A stretch of 64,000 bases of DNA from Cribrihabitans_A neustonicus (GCF_048820895.1 NZ_JBMERQ010000002.1:682001-746000), one strand, 5' to 3'. Numbered from the stretch's first letter, positions 1-8,196 are shown. Notes: a model not told the origin generated them from the letters alone. Program-made: numbers and translations.

Positions 1-1375
1 CCAAAAGCACCGTCTGATAGACACGAAAGTCGAAGAGCGTGGCGAACTCGATATCGTGGTCCATTGGCAGACGGTGCTGCCACAGCTCCAGGTTCTCGGC
101 CAGGCGGTCCGGTATCTTCATTTCCGTACGTGCGTCGATCCAGTACTGGTCGTCGGTGCGGTTGCCCAAGCGGTAGTGCAGGCAGATGAACTCCAGAACC
201 TCGTCATAGAGCTTGTTCATCTGCCGGTTGTACCTGTTCCGCAGTGACGGCGCGATGTCCCGCGTGGGCAAGTGCTCCGCGAACCAGCGCACCGCGTGAT
301 CGATCATATGGATCGCAGTACTCTCCAACGGCTCGATAAACCCGCCGGCCAGGCCGATCGCCACGCAGTTCTTGACCCAGGCATTGCGCACACGCCCGAT
401 CCGCATGGGGATCACGCGCGGCGTCGCACCCTTACCGCTGTCACCCAGCCATTCAAGGTATTCATCCGCAGCCTGGTCATCCGTCCGGTGCGCGGAGGAG
501 AACACGTACCCCGTGCCCACCCGGTTGTAGAGCGGCACCCGCCATGTCCAGCCTGCGCCAAGTGCGGTAGCCCGTGTGAGGCTTTCGATCTTCTCCGGGT
601 CCGGATGCTCGATCTGCAGCGCCATGGCACGGTCGTTGGGCAGATAGTCCGAGTAGTCCATGAACGGCTCGCCGAGCGCCTTGTTGATGATCAGCCCGCG
701 GAATCCGGTGCAGTCTATGACCATCTCGATGTCATGGCGCCCTTTGTGCTCCAGCATCAGGTGGCTGACGTTGCCCTGTTCGTCCAGCTCGACCGATTTC
801 ACCTCGTCCTGGATATGCTCCACGCCGCGCTTGGTGCAGACCCTGGTGAGCATGCCCGCAAATTTCACGGCGTCCAGATGGTACGCATAGCCGAACCGCT
901 GCTCGAATTCGGGCTGGCCCAGGGGCCGCGCGCCTTTGCACAGGCGGCCGAGATCATCGTGCGGCGAGATGGACTGGGTGAAATCCCGGTCCCCGTTGCC
1001 GAAGCGCAGGAAATATTCGGCGGCCTCCAATCCATCCAGCACCTGGCCGTGGGCAAAGGGGTTCACGTAATCGATGCGATTGCCCTTGGCATCGGTGTTC
1101 CAATTGCAGAACTTCACGCCCAGCTTGAACGACGCGTTGGTCTCGCGGAAAAAAGCCCGCTCTGAAATGCCCGCCTGACGGAGCGTTCCCGGCATCCGCG
1201 GCACTGTGGCCTCGCCGACCCCCACGGTGGAGATATTGGGGCTCTCGATCAGGCAGAGATGCGGACGGTCCTTGGGCGACGAGGTGCGCGAGAACAGCGT
1301 GTCCAGGATCAGCGCGGTCATCCAGCCGGCCGTGCCTCCGCCCACGATGGTGATTTTGCGCAAACGATTATTCAT
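1..1375 (-). CDS. Flavin-dependent (tryptophan-type) halogenase, 3' end cut by window edge
   Basis: The frame starts at ATG 1375 and stays open to base 1, giving 458 residues of a family usually near 500-540. It shows the FAD-binding GGGTAGW at residues 12-18 and the GVGEATVP motif at 52-59. K84 sits in NASFKLG and matches the lysine that carries chlorinating activity in PrnA/RebH. WTWRVP (276-281) matches the WxWxIP halogenase signature, and E348 lies in GGFIEPLEST. These enzymes use FADH2, O2 and chloride or bromide to halogenate an electron-rich substrate, and need a separate flavin reductase. No reductase or biosynthetic cluster is visible beside it. The family call is firm. Tryptophan as the substrate is not established. 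Confidence 0.9.
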   Translation of the reverse strand, partial: MNNRLRKITIVGGGTAGWMTALILDTLFSRTSSPKDRPHLCLIESPNISTVGVGEATVPRMPGTLRQAGISERAFFRETNASFKLGVKFCNWNTDAKGNRIDYVNPFAHGQVLDGLEAAEYFLRFGNGDRDFTQSISPHDDLGRLCKGARPLGQPEFEQRFGYAYHLDAVKFAGMLTRVCTKRGVEHIQDEVKSVELDEQGNVSHLMLEHKGRHDIEMVIDCTGFRGLIINKALGEPFMDYSDYLPNDRAMALQIEHPDPEKIESLTRATALGAGWTWRVPLYNRVGTGYVFSSAHRTDDQAADEYLEWLGDSGKGATPRVIPMRIGRVRNAWVKNCVAIGLAGGFIEPLESTAIHMIDHAVRWFAEHLPTRDIAPSLRNRYNRQMNKLYDEVLEFICLHYRLGNRTDDQYWIDARTEMKIPDRLAENLELWQHRLPMDHDIEFATLFDFRVYQTVLL

Positions 1376-1861
1376 GCAGTTCTGTCCCTGTTGGTTTTTT
1401 TTAAGATCGTAGCCCAGCTTTCCCGCGTCTGGCTAGGACCAGTGACGCCGAGGAATGCATGCAAGGCCGCGCATCCGCCGCCGCTGCCCGGCGTGGCAGG
1501 CATTCCGTTCCAAGCTCCACATAAAGCCATGTCTTTGGGAAATCAAAAGGCGGCGGTCTTACTCGAAATTCCAAGACCTTGTGTGGTCCGGTCAGGCCGG
1601 TATCGAGATCAGCCAGCCCATGCGCGCGGAAGGGTGCTTGTCCGGCCAACCCCGCCTGGCCTCCGCCTCGCGCACATGCTGCGCGCGGCAGGATTTACTG
1701 CTACTGTTGCAGTTCCTCGGCGGGGCGGCCGGGACGGTCACAGCAATTCCTGCGCGGCGTGCGCCCGCAGAGCAAGTTCCGGTTTCACTGCATGGGCTCA
1801 GCGGTGACGGTGGCCGCCGTTGCGCCGGGAGGCGCCTGCCTCCGTTGCCCCCTCTTCAGCC
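1376..1861. other. Intergenic region, no gene recognised
   Basis: This stretch lies between the halogenase start and the 3' end of the GNAT gene, both on the minus strand. Short open frames here have no recognisable domain. A 6-bp hairpin (1828-1843, GGAGGC/GCCTCC) falls just past the GNAT stop and could act as a weak terminator, but no T-run follows it. The part next to 1375 should hold the halogenase promoter. I see no confident operator. Confidence 0.5.
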
Positions 1862-2452
1862 TCAGTCGCGCGGGGTGTCCAGCTGCCAGCGCAGGTTGGC
1901 GCGCACCGTGAGCCATTCCGCGGCGGTGATCGAATAGACTGCAGTGTCGCGCAAGGTGCCGTTCGGCATGATCATGTGCGAGCGCAGGATGCCGTCCAGC
2001 TTGGCGCCCAGCCGCTCGATCGCCTGGCGGCTCTTGTAGTTCATCACATGGGTCCGCAGCTCCACCGCGATGGCCTCGCGCGCCTCGAAGGCGTGGCGCA
2101 TCAGCAGCAGCTTGCATTCGCTGTTGATCGCGCTGCGCTGCACCGAGGCGCGGTACCAGGTGGAGCCGATCTCCAGCCGCCGGTTGGGCGCGTCGATGTT
2201 CATGTAGGTGGTCATGCCCACCGCCTTGCCCTGCCGGTCCAGGACCGCAAAGGGCACCATGCTGCCGCTGGCTTGAAGCGCGAGCCGGCGGTCGATTTCC
2301 TCGGCCATCTGGTCGGGCGCCGGGATCAGCGTGTACCACAGCCGGTGCAGCGCGCCGTCGGCGGTGGCTTCGCATAGGTCGTTCAGATGCTCATGAGTGA
2401 GCTGCACCAGAGTAACGTGCCGCCCGTTCAGTGTGACAGGTTCAATCCACAT
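1862..2452 (-). CDS. GNAT-family N-acetyltransferase (RimJ/RimL-like)
   Basis: This is a 196-residue protein of typical single-domain GNAT size. The N-terminal part (NGRHVTLVQLTHEHLNDL) resembles the start of RimJ/RimL-type acetyltransferases. The middle RRLEIGSTWYRASVQRSAINSE region corresponds to the beta4 strand and acetyl-CoA loop. NYKSRQAIERLGAKLDGILR is the classic C-terminal 'N-x-x-S-x-x-x-x-x-x-x-G(F/A)' segment. It would transfer an acetyl group from acetyl-CoA to an amine; the substrate cannot be read from sequence. It stands alone, with the tpa terminator upstream and a 486-bp gap downstream. Confidence 0.85.
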   Translation of the reverse strand: MWIEPVTLNGRHVTLVQLTHEHLNDLCEATADGALHRLWYTLIPAPDQMAEEIDRRLALQASGSMVPFAVLDRQGKAVGMTTYMNIDAPNRRLEIGSTWYRASVQRSAINSECKLLLMRHAFEAREAIAVELRTHVMNYKSRQAIERLGAKLDGILRSHMIMPNGTLRDTAVYSITAAEWLTVRANLRWQLDTPRD

Positions 2453-2475
2453 AAAAAAACACTCCCCAGTTGGCG

Positions 2476-2507
2476 AAAAAGGTCCAGCACCGGGGAGGTG
2501 CTGGACC
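2476..2507 (-). terminator. Intrinsic terminator of tpa
   Basis: An 11-bp perfect stem (2481-2491 with 2497-2507) encloses a 5-nt loop. On the minus strand it is followed directly by TTTTT (2476-2480). It lies 84 bases past the tpa stop and in the correct orientation for that gene, so it is a textbook rho-independent terminator. Confidence 0.9.
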
Positions 2508-2590
2508 GGGAATTCTGGGGGCCGCCGGAGTGGCGGCCGGGCCGGGCCAACGGGGCGGAACCGGGGTTCTGTTTGCAGGCCCGCCGGGGC

Positions 2591-3988
2591 TCAGCCGAAG
2601 ATCTTGGTGAGGGCAGTGTCCACCGCGCCGGTGATTTCGTCAATATCGTCGGCGGTTGCGATCAGCGCCGGGCTGAAGCAAAGCGTGTTGTTGCGGCCCG
2701 GGATCGAGCGGTTGGAGGCACCGATGATCACCCCTTGCGCACCGCAGTCCGCGACCACCTGCTGCACCAGCTTCTCGTCCACCGGTTCCTTGGTCTTGCG
2801 GTCGGCGACCAGCTCGGCGCCGAGGAACAGCCCCTTGCCGCGCACGTCGCCGATCACCCGGTGCTTCTCCATCAGCGCCTGCAGGTTGCCCTTCATCCGC
2901 TCGCCCATGGCCGTGCAGTTGTCGAGGAGGTTCTCGTCTTCGATGATGCGCATGTTCTCCAGCGCCGCGGCGGGACCCGCGGTGCAGCCGCCGAATGTGG
3001 AGATGTCGCGGAAGTAGTTCAGCGGATCGCCGGCGTCGTCCTTGAACATGTTGAAGACTTCTTCGGTCGTGGTCATGCAGGCAATCGCCGCGTAGCCCGA
3101 GGCGACGCCCTTGGCCATGGTCACGAAGTCGGGTTTCACGCCGTACTGCTGGTAGCCGAACCAGGTGCCGGTGCGCCCGACGCCGCAGACGACCTCGTCG
3201 ATGTGCAGAAGAATGTCGTATTTCGTGCAGATCTCCTGGACCCGCTCCCAGTAGCCCGCGGGCGGCTCGATCACGCCGCCGCCGGCGGTGACCGGCTCCA
3301 GGCAGAGCGCGCCGACGGTGTCGGGGCCCTCGCGCAGGATCACCTCCTCGATGGCGTCCGCCGCGGTCTGGCCGAAGGCTTCACCTTCAAGATCTTCGAG
3401 CCCCAGCTCGTGCTTGCGGTATTCCATGCAATGCGGCACGCGGACGAAGTCCGGCGCGAAGGGGCCGTACTGCATGTTGCGCTCGTCCTGGCCGCCCGCC
3501 GACATCGCGGCGAGGGTGGAGCCGTGGTAGTCGCGGTCGCGGTAGAGGATCTTGGTCTTCTTGCCGCCGTAACGCTTGTGCGCAATCTGGCGCACCATCT
3601 TGAACACCTTCTCGTTCGCTTCGGAGCCGGAGTTGGTGTAGTAGACGCGGCTCATGCCCGGCATTTTGGAGATCAGCTTCTCGGCAAACATCGAGCCGGG
3701 GATCGAGCCTGCGGACTGGGCGAAATAGCAGACTTTCATCAGCTGGTCATAGACCGCCTTGCAGATCGACTCGCGGCCGTAGCCGACGTTGACCGTCCAG
3801 ACCCCGCCGGAAACCGCGTCGAGGAACTCCTTGCCGTTCTGGTCCCAGACCCGCATGCCCTTGCCTTCGATGATGATACGCGGGTCGGCGGTTTCCAGCG
3901 CCTTGTGCTGGAGGAGGTGATGCCACAGGTGGGCCTTGTCGGCCTCGACGACGCGGGAGAGATCGTTTTCGTTGAACGTGCCGTCCAT
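2591..3988 (-). CDS. tpa: Taurine:pyruvate aminotransferase
   Basis: This is a class III PLP-dependent aminotransferase of 465 residues that should convert taurine and pyruvate to sulfoacetaldehyde and alanine in the cytosol. The PLP aspartate is in HIDEV (D264) and the Schiff-base lysine in TMAKG (K293). SGSEANE binds the cofactor phosphate. ATG 3988 is chosen because AAAGGACC lies 5 bases upstream and MDGTFNEN is a natural start. A longer frame reaches 4057 without a ribosome site. A TauR-like box lies upstream and a strong terminator downstream, so it is transcribed alone. The xsc, tauABC and tauR genes expected to work with it are not in the window. The operator raises the specific assignment above a generic omega-transaminase. 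Confidence 0.88.
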   Translation of the reverse strand: MDGTFNENDLSRVVEADKAHLWHHLLQHKALETADPRIIIEGKGMRVWDQNGKEFLDAVSGGVWTVNVGYGRESICKAVYDQLMKVCYFAQSAGSIPGSMFAEKLISKMPGMSRVYYTNSGSEANEKVFKMVRQIAHKRYGGKKTKILYRDRDYHGSTLAAMSAGGQDERNMQYGPFAPDFVRVPHCMEYRKHELGLEDLEGEAFGQTAADAIEEVILREGPDTVGALCLEPVTAGGGVIEPPAGYWERVQEICTKYDILLHIDEVVCGVGRTGTWFGYQQYGVKPDFVTMAKGVASGYAAIACMTTTEEVFNMFKDDAGDPLNYFRDISTFGGCTAGPAAALENMRIIEDENLLDNCTAMGERMKGNLQALMEKHRVIGDVRGKGLFLGAELVADRKTKEPVDEKLVQQVVADCGAQGVIIGASNRSIPGRNNTLCFSPALIATADDIDEITGAVDTALTKIFG

Positions 3989-4083
3989 GACAGGTCCTTT
4001 CGGCGTTAGAAGTGAATCGGAAGCCCCCGGCCTGAAGGCTGCGGGTCTATCCTGCACCAGAAACGCCAGTTTCGCGAAATAGG

Positions 4084-4115
4084 TTAGGTCCAGCAGGTTT
4101 CTATTTTAAGTCCAG
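4084..4115 (-). promoter_or_regulatory. TauR-type activator box (two direct repeats)
   Basis: Read on the minus strand, CTGGACTTAA (4115-4106) is followed 22 bp later, centre to centre, by CTGGACCTAA (4093-4084). These fit the CTGGACYTAA direct repeats described as the TauR box of Rhodobacter capsulatus, where the MocR-type activator TauR turns on taurine genes. The box ends 95 bases before the tpa ATG, a sensible activator position. Confidence 0.85.
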
Positions 4116-4281
4116 CTTGCCGGCGCCCTTGCGGCAAACGCGGGAGGGCGCAGTGACGCGGCGTCATATAAAACAAATGTTTCTGAATGGCTGGGTTGAG
4201 AGCGCTTGTGCTGCGCGTCAGGGTGGCGCCGGCGGGCAGGACGAGTCGCCCGTCACCAGCATGGGGAGGCGGCGCAAAACC

Positions 4282-5064
4282 ATGGCGGAGTATTCACTGA
4301 TGGTGGCCCCGAACGGCGCCCGGCGCGGGCGGCAGGACCATGAAGCACTGCCGGTGACGGCGGCGGAGACGGCGGAGGTTGCAGCGGCCTGCTACGCGGC
4401 AGGAGCGCGGGCGCTGCATCTGCATGTGCGCGATGGCGGGGGGCGGCATTCGCTCGACCCGGCGCGCTACCGCGAGGCGATGGCGGCGGTGCAGGAGCGC
4501 GCACCGGGCATGGCGGTGCAGATCACCACTGAAAGCGCCGGCATCTACGATGTGGATGCCCAGCTTGCATGCCTGAAGGCACTGCGCCCGGCGGCGGCCT
4601 CCATCGCGGTGCGGGAGATCGCGCGCGATGAGGAACTGGCCCCGAAGGTCTATCAACTTTGTGCCGAAGCGGGCACGCGGGTGCAGCATATCCTCTATGG
4701 CCCTGAATGCATCGCGCAGCTGCGCGCCTGGTACCGTGACGGTACCGTGCCTGCGGACAGGCGCGAGGCGATCTTCGTGCTGGGCAAGTACAGCCCGGCG
4801 GTGGAGGCGCGGCCCGGGGACTTGGACTTGGTCCTGAAATTTGCTGCCGGCATGCACCTCAACTGGACTGCCTGCGCCTTTGGCCGCCAGGAGCACGCCT
4901 GCCTGCTGGCCGCGGTGGCCGCCGGAGGGGATGTGCGAATCGGATTTGAGAATAACATCGAGACACCGGTAGGCGGGCTGCTGGACGGCAACGCCGCCTC
5001 CGTCGCTGCATTTGTGAAGGCCGCGCGTGAGGCGGGCCATACGCTCAAGGAGGGCCAGTCATGA
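4282..5064 (+). CDS. Beta-keto acid cleavage enzyme (BKACE, DUF849)
   Basis: This 260-residue protein is of the family that condenses a beta-keto acid with acetyl-CoA and releases acetoacetate and a new CoA ester. The zinc ligands are visible: H46 and H48 in LHLHVR, and E223 in RIGFENN with the preceding conserved arginine R219. The ITTES strand near residue 81 is also family-typical. ATG 4282 follows GGGGAGG by about 13 bases. A frame open further upstream to 4117 lacks a good ribosome site and has no conserved sequence. The gene overlaps the next aminotransferase by 4 bases, so the two are translationally coupled. The keto-acid substrate cannot be deduced, but a transaminase partner suggests a beta-amino acid origin. 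Confidence 0.88.
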   Translation: MAEYSLMVAPNGARRGRQDHEALPVTAAETAEVAAACYAAGARALHLHVRDGGGRHSLDPARYREAMAAVQERAPGMAVQITTESAGIYDVDAQLACLKALRPAAASIAVREIARDEELAPKVYQLCAEAGTRVQHILYGPECIAQLRAWYRDGTVPADRREAIFVLGKYSPAVEARPGDLDLVLKFAAGMHLNWTACAFGRQEHACLLAAVAAGGDVRIGFENNIETPVGGLLDGNAASVAAFVKAAREAGHTLKEGQS

Positions 5065-6386
5065 GCCACGTCTTTCCCCGCCACACCAAGGCCAGCCTGC
5101 CCACCGCGGTTGCGGGCGAGGGCTGCTACCTGATCGACGCAGACGGCAAGCGTTACTTCGACGGCTCGGGCGGCGCGGCGGTCTCCTGCCTCGGCCACTC
5201 CGACGCCGAGGTGATCGCCGCGGTGCAGAAGCAGGCGGGAAAGCTGGCCTTCGCGCACACCGGCTTCATGACCTCGGACCCGGCGGAGGCGCTGGCGGAC
5301 CTCCTGATCGAACACGCACCCGGTGATCTGGACCGGGTCTATTTCGTCTCCGGCGGCTCGGAAGCGACCGAAGCCGCGATCAAGCTGGCGCGCCAGTACC
5401 ACATGGAGCGCGGCGCACCGCAGCGCCGCCACCTGATCGCGCGGCGGCAGAGCTACCACGGCAACACGCTGGGCGCGCTGGCGGCGGGCGGCAATGCCTG
5501 GCGGCGGCAGCAGTTCGACCCGCTGCTGATCGGCGTCTCCCATATCGCGCCCTGCTACGAATACGTCGACCGCGCCGAGGGTGAGAGCAGTTTTGAATAC
5601 GGCCAGCGCGTCGCCAACGAGCTGGAGGCGGAGATCCTGCGGCTGGGTGAGGACACGGTGATGGCCTTCATGGCGGAACCCGTGGTGGGCGCAACCGCGG
5701 GCGCGGTGCCGGCGGTCGAGGGCTATTTCAAGCGCATCCGCGAGATCTGCGACCAGTACGGCGTGCTCTTGATCCTCGATGAGGTGATGTGCGGCATGGG
5801 CCGCACCGGGCATCTGTTTGCCTGCGAGGCCGATGGCGTGGCGCCCGATATCCTCTGCATCGCCAAGGGGCTGGGCGCGGGTTACCAGCCGATCGGCGCG
5901 ATGCTCTGCACGAAAGCGATCTACGAGGCGATCGAGCAGGGCTCGGGCTTCTTCCAGCACGGCCACACCTACATCGGCCACCCGGTCGCCACCGCCGCGG
6001 GGCTTGCCGTGGTGAAGGCGCTCACCGGCCGCGGGCTGGTCCAGCGCAGCGCCAAGATGGGCGAGAAGCTGCAGGCGGCGCTGGAGGAGCGCTTCGGCCA
6101 GCACCCGAACGTGGGCGACATCCGCGGCCGCGGGCTGTTCCGCGGGCTGGAGCTGGTGGCGGACCGCGCCACCAAACAGCCATTCGATCCGAAGCTGGGA
6201 CTGGCGGGCAAGATCAAGAAAGCGGCGTTTGAGGCCGGGCTGATCTGCTACCCGATGCCGGGCACCCGGGACGGGCGGAACGGCGACCACATCCTGCTGG
6301 CGCCGCCCTTCATCATCACCGGGGAGCAGATCGGAGAAGTGGTGGACAAGCTGGAAAGCGCCATCGGCCAGAGGCTGCCCGCCTGA
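5061..6386 (+). CDS. Class III (omega-type) PLP aminotransferase
   Basis: This is a 441-residue fold-type I aminotransferase. GGSEATE (98-104) binds the PLP phosphate, D240 in LILDEVMCGMGRTG contacts the pyridine nitrogen, and K269 in CIAKG forms the Schiff base. It is full length. It starts inside the stop of the BKACE gene (ATGA overlap), so the two products probably work in one pathway. One reading is that it deaminates a beta-amino acid to the beta-keto acid that BKACE cleaves; another is that it forms an aldehyde from a terminal amine. Sequence alone does not choose. A large GC hairpin follows the gene. Confidence 0.87.
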   Translation: MSHVFPRHTKASLPTAVAGEGCYLIDADGKRYFDGSGGAAVSCLGHSDAEVIAAVQKQAGKLAFAHTGFMTSDPAEALADLLIEHAPGDLDRVYFVSGGSEATEAAIKLARQYHMERGAPQRRHLIARRQSYHGNTLGALAAGGNAWRRQQFDPLLIGVSHIAPCYEYVDRAEGESSFEYGQRVANELEAEILRLGEDTVMAFMAEPVVGATAGAVPAVEGYFKRIREICDQYGVLLILDEVMCGMGRTGHLFACEADGVAPDILCIAKGLGAGYQPIGAMLCTKAIYEAIEQGSGFFQHGHTYIGHPVATAAGLAVVKALTGRGLVQRSAKMGEKLQAALEERFGQHPNVGDIRGRGLFRGLELVADRATKQPFDPKLGLAGKIKKAAFEAGLICYPMPGTRDGRNGDHILLAPPFIITGEQIGEVVDKLESAIGQRLPA

Positions 6387-6407
6387 GCCCAGCCCGATAG
6401 CGGTTTA

Positions 6408-6457
6408 CGCCCCGCCCCCGCTCCGCCATTCTGGCGGCAAGAGCAGGGGGCGGGGCG
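6408..6457 (+). terminator. Large GC hairpin between aminotransferase and methyltransferase
   Basis: The 12-nt arm 6408-6419 pairs perfectly with 6446-6457. GCTC/GAGC continues the stem after one bulged A, and an inner CGCCA/TGGCG stem closes the loop. There is no T-run. The right arm ends one base before the ATG at 6459 and contains the only purine-rich stretch that could serve as the next gene's ribosome site, so it may both end upstream transcription and hinder translation. Confidence 0.6.
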
Positions 6458-6458
6458 C

Positions 6459-7220
6459 ATGACCACGAGCGAAAAAGAAACGGCAGAGGCAAACACGGAG
6501 GCAGAGCATCCGGCGGAAGTGGCGCCGCTCCTGCCGCGCGGCGAGCTGGACGCGCTGGCGATTGCGGCGGAGACCGACAAGAGCTCGAAGCGGCATGACT
6601 ACATGCGGTTCTACGAGCACCTGCTCACGCCCTACCGGACCTGCGCCTTCACCTTCATGGAGCTGGGCGTCGGCCTGCCCAGTCGCCGGGCGCCGTCTCT
6701 GCGCACGTGGAAGGCGTTCTTTCCGCAGGCGCGGATCGTGGGCGTGGACATCCGTGCCGTCTCCAAGGAGTTCGAGGAGGACCGCATCCACGTGGAGATC
6801 GGCGACGTCTCCAAGCCGCGGTTCCTGAAACGCCTGTTCCGCCAGTACCAGCCCTCGGTGATCCTGGACGATGCATCGCACTTCTGGTCGCACCAGATCA
6901 CCGGATTTGAGACGCTGTTCCCGCTGCTGCCGCCCGGCGGCGTCTATATCGTGGAGGATGCCCACACCAGTTTCCTTGCGCAGGAAGACGGCTCGCAATA
7001 CGCCGACCACCCGGAGTCGTTCTGGAGCTATATCAGCCGCTTGCAGGCGGCACTGGTGGCGGCGCAGCGGCACGGGCCGGAACTGAGCGCGCGGGAGAGC
7101 CGGCTGGTCGCCTGGATCGACGCGGTCTTCATCACCCGCCGCACCGTCGCCATCGTCAAGCGCGAGCGGATGCGGCGGCGCGAGGTGAAGGCGCCGCCGC
7201 GGGAAACTGCGCCGGAGTGA
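6459..7220 (+). CDS. Class I SAM-dependent methyltransferase (MycE-like)
   Basis: This is a 253-residue protein. ETDKSSKRHDYMRFYEHLL near residue 38 is the lead-in seen in macrocin/sugar O-methyltransferase-like proteins. FMELGVGLPSRR (about 66-77) is SAM motif I, ARIVGVDIR is motif II with the acidic ribose-binding residue, and VILDDASHFWSHQI plus GGVYIVEDAH complete the fold. The acidic/histidine DDASH stretch fits a metal-assisted O-methyltransferase. The acceptor is unknown, but this family commonly methylates hydroxyls of sugars. It stands alone, ending 6 bases from the convergent DsbA gene. Confidence 0.75.
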   Translation: MTTSEKETAEANTEAEHPAEVAPLLPRGELDALAIAAETDKSSKRHDYMRFYEHLLTPYRTCAFTFMELGVGLPSRRAPSLRTWKAFFPQARIVGVDIRAVSKEFEEDRIHVEIGDVSKPRFLKRLFRQYQPSVILDDASHFWSHQITGFETLFPLLPPGGVYIVEDAHTSFLAQEDGSQYADHPESFWSYISRLQAALVAAQRHGPELSARESRLVAWIDAVFITRRTVAIVKRERMRRREVKAPPRETAPE

Positions 7221-7226
7221 GCGGGA

Positions 7227-7895
7227 TCAAGCCTCGGCCGGGCTCTGTGCGGTGAGCAGCTTCAGGATCGCCGCATAGGTCTCCACCCCTTGCGCGCCGG
7301 TCACGAGGTGGCGGCCTTCAAAGACGATGGCCGGCACGCCGGTGATGCCCTGGCGCACCCAGAAGGCCTCGCGCTGGCGCACGGTTTCGGCCTCGTCGCC
7401 GCGTTCCAGCGCTTCCCGCGCGGCGGCGGCATCAAGTCCGATGGCAGCGGCGGTTTCCTCCAGCACATCGAGGTCCGAGACATCCCTGCCGTGGGTGAAA
7501 TAGGCTTCCAGCAGCGCCAGCTTCGCCTCGTGCCCCTTGCCCTGCGCCTCGGCCCAGCCGATCAGCTGGTGGGCGTGGAAGGTGTTGTAGATGCGCATGG
7601 CGTCGTGGAAGCGGAAGGCGAAGCCGAGCTCTTCGCCCAATTGGGTGAGCTGCGCCCGGATCTGCGCCGACTGCTCCTCCGTGCTGCCGTATTTGGCGGT
7701 GAGATGCTCGCGCAGGTCCTCGCCCTCGGACACCATGTCCGGGTTCAGCTCGAAGGGCTGCCAGTGGATGTCCAGCGCCACCCCGGTCCGCCGCGCGGCC
7801 TCGGCCAGCTGGTTGTAGCCCACCGCGCACCAGGGGCAGACCACGTCCGAGACGATATCGGTGCGGAGGGGTTCGTTGGTGGCGGCTGCGTCCAT
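7227..7895 (-). CDS. DsbA-family oxidoreductase, FrnE-like
   Basis: This 222-residue thioredoxin-fold protein has a CPWC active site at residues 20-23, right after the first strand (TDIVSDVVCPWC). The helical insert (about 60-150) and the cis-proline region GITGVPAIVFEGRHLVTGAQ are typical of the cytoplasmic FrnE/2-hydroxychromene isomerase-like branch. No signal peptide is present, so it should act in the cytosol on disulfides or glutathione adducts. The ATG at 7895 is the natural start. It is transcribed towards the convergent methyltransferase gene. Confidence 0.87.
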   Translation of the reverse strand: MDAAATNEPLRTDIVSDVVCPWCAVGYNQLAEAARRTGVALDIHWQPFELNPDMVSEGEDLREHLTAKYGSTEEQSAQIRAQLTQLGEELGFAFRFHDAMRIYNTFHAHQLIGWAEAQGKGHEAKLALLEAYFTHGRDVSDLDVLEETAAAIGLDAAAAREALERGDEAETVRQREAFWVRQGITGVPAIVFEGRHLVTGAQGVETYAAILKLLTAQSPAEA

Positions 7896-8004
7896 GATGC
7901 GGCTCCCTGCGTGCTGCTTCGGTACTTTACGTATCCGCCGCAGATGGGGGCCGCGGGAGGGAAACGCAATGCTTTCCCACCGTTTCGTGAGCCGGAGGTA
8001 TCCG

Positions 8005-8175
8005 CAAGCCGCGCATTGCCGGCGCGCGCGGGGGCGATCCGATGGGGCGTGGCCGGCAGTTTATGTAGGCCAAGTCCGTAGACCCTACCGAGGGACCGCT
8101 TTGCCTCAGCCAAATCGCCGCCGCGTAGGGGCGCGCCGGCGATGCGCGGCGGCCTGCGGCCTTGCTCCGCGCAGG
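8005..8175 (+). repeat. Dispersed intergenic repeat, copy A
   Basis: This block of about 170 bp also occurs at 49419-49590 and 49664-49833. Shared landmarks in order are CAAGCCGCGC, GGCGATCC, GGCAGTTTATG, CCAAGTCCGTA, a CAGCCAAATC-type core, GGGGCGCGCCGGCGATGCGC and a terminal GCGGCCT-CGGCCTTG. It lies between the eda 3' end and the divergent dsbA start, outside any gene. It contains GC palindromes but no open frame with a recognisable domain. Confidence 0.8.
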
Positions 8176-8196
8176 TGAAGTACGCGCCGCCGGAGG

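Noticed and set aside
1401..1649. An 82-codon minus-strand frame in the halogenase upstream region
   Set aside because: No motif, no good ribosome site and a composition unlike the neighbours.
2387..4009. A 540-codon plus-strand open frame opposite tpa, and similar frames opposite the class III aminotransferase (4695-6290) and the indolepyruvate enzyme
   Set aside because: They are antisense shadows with no recognisable motif and no ribosome site.
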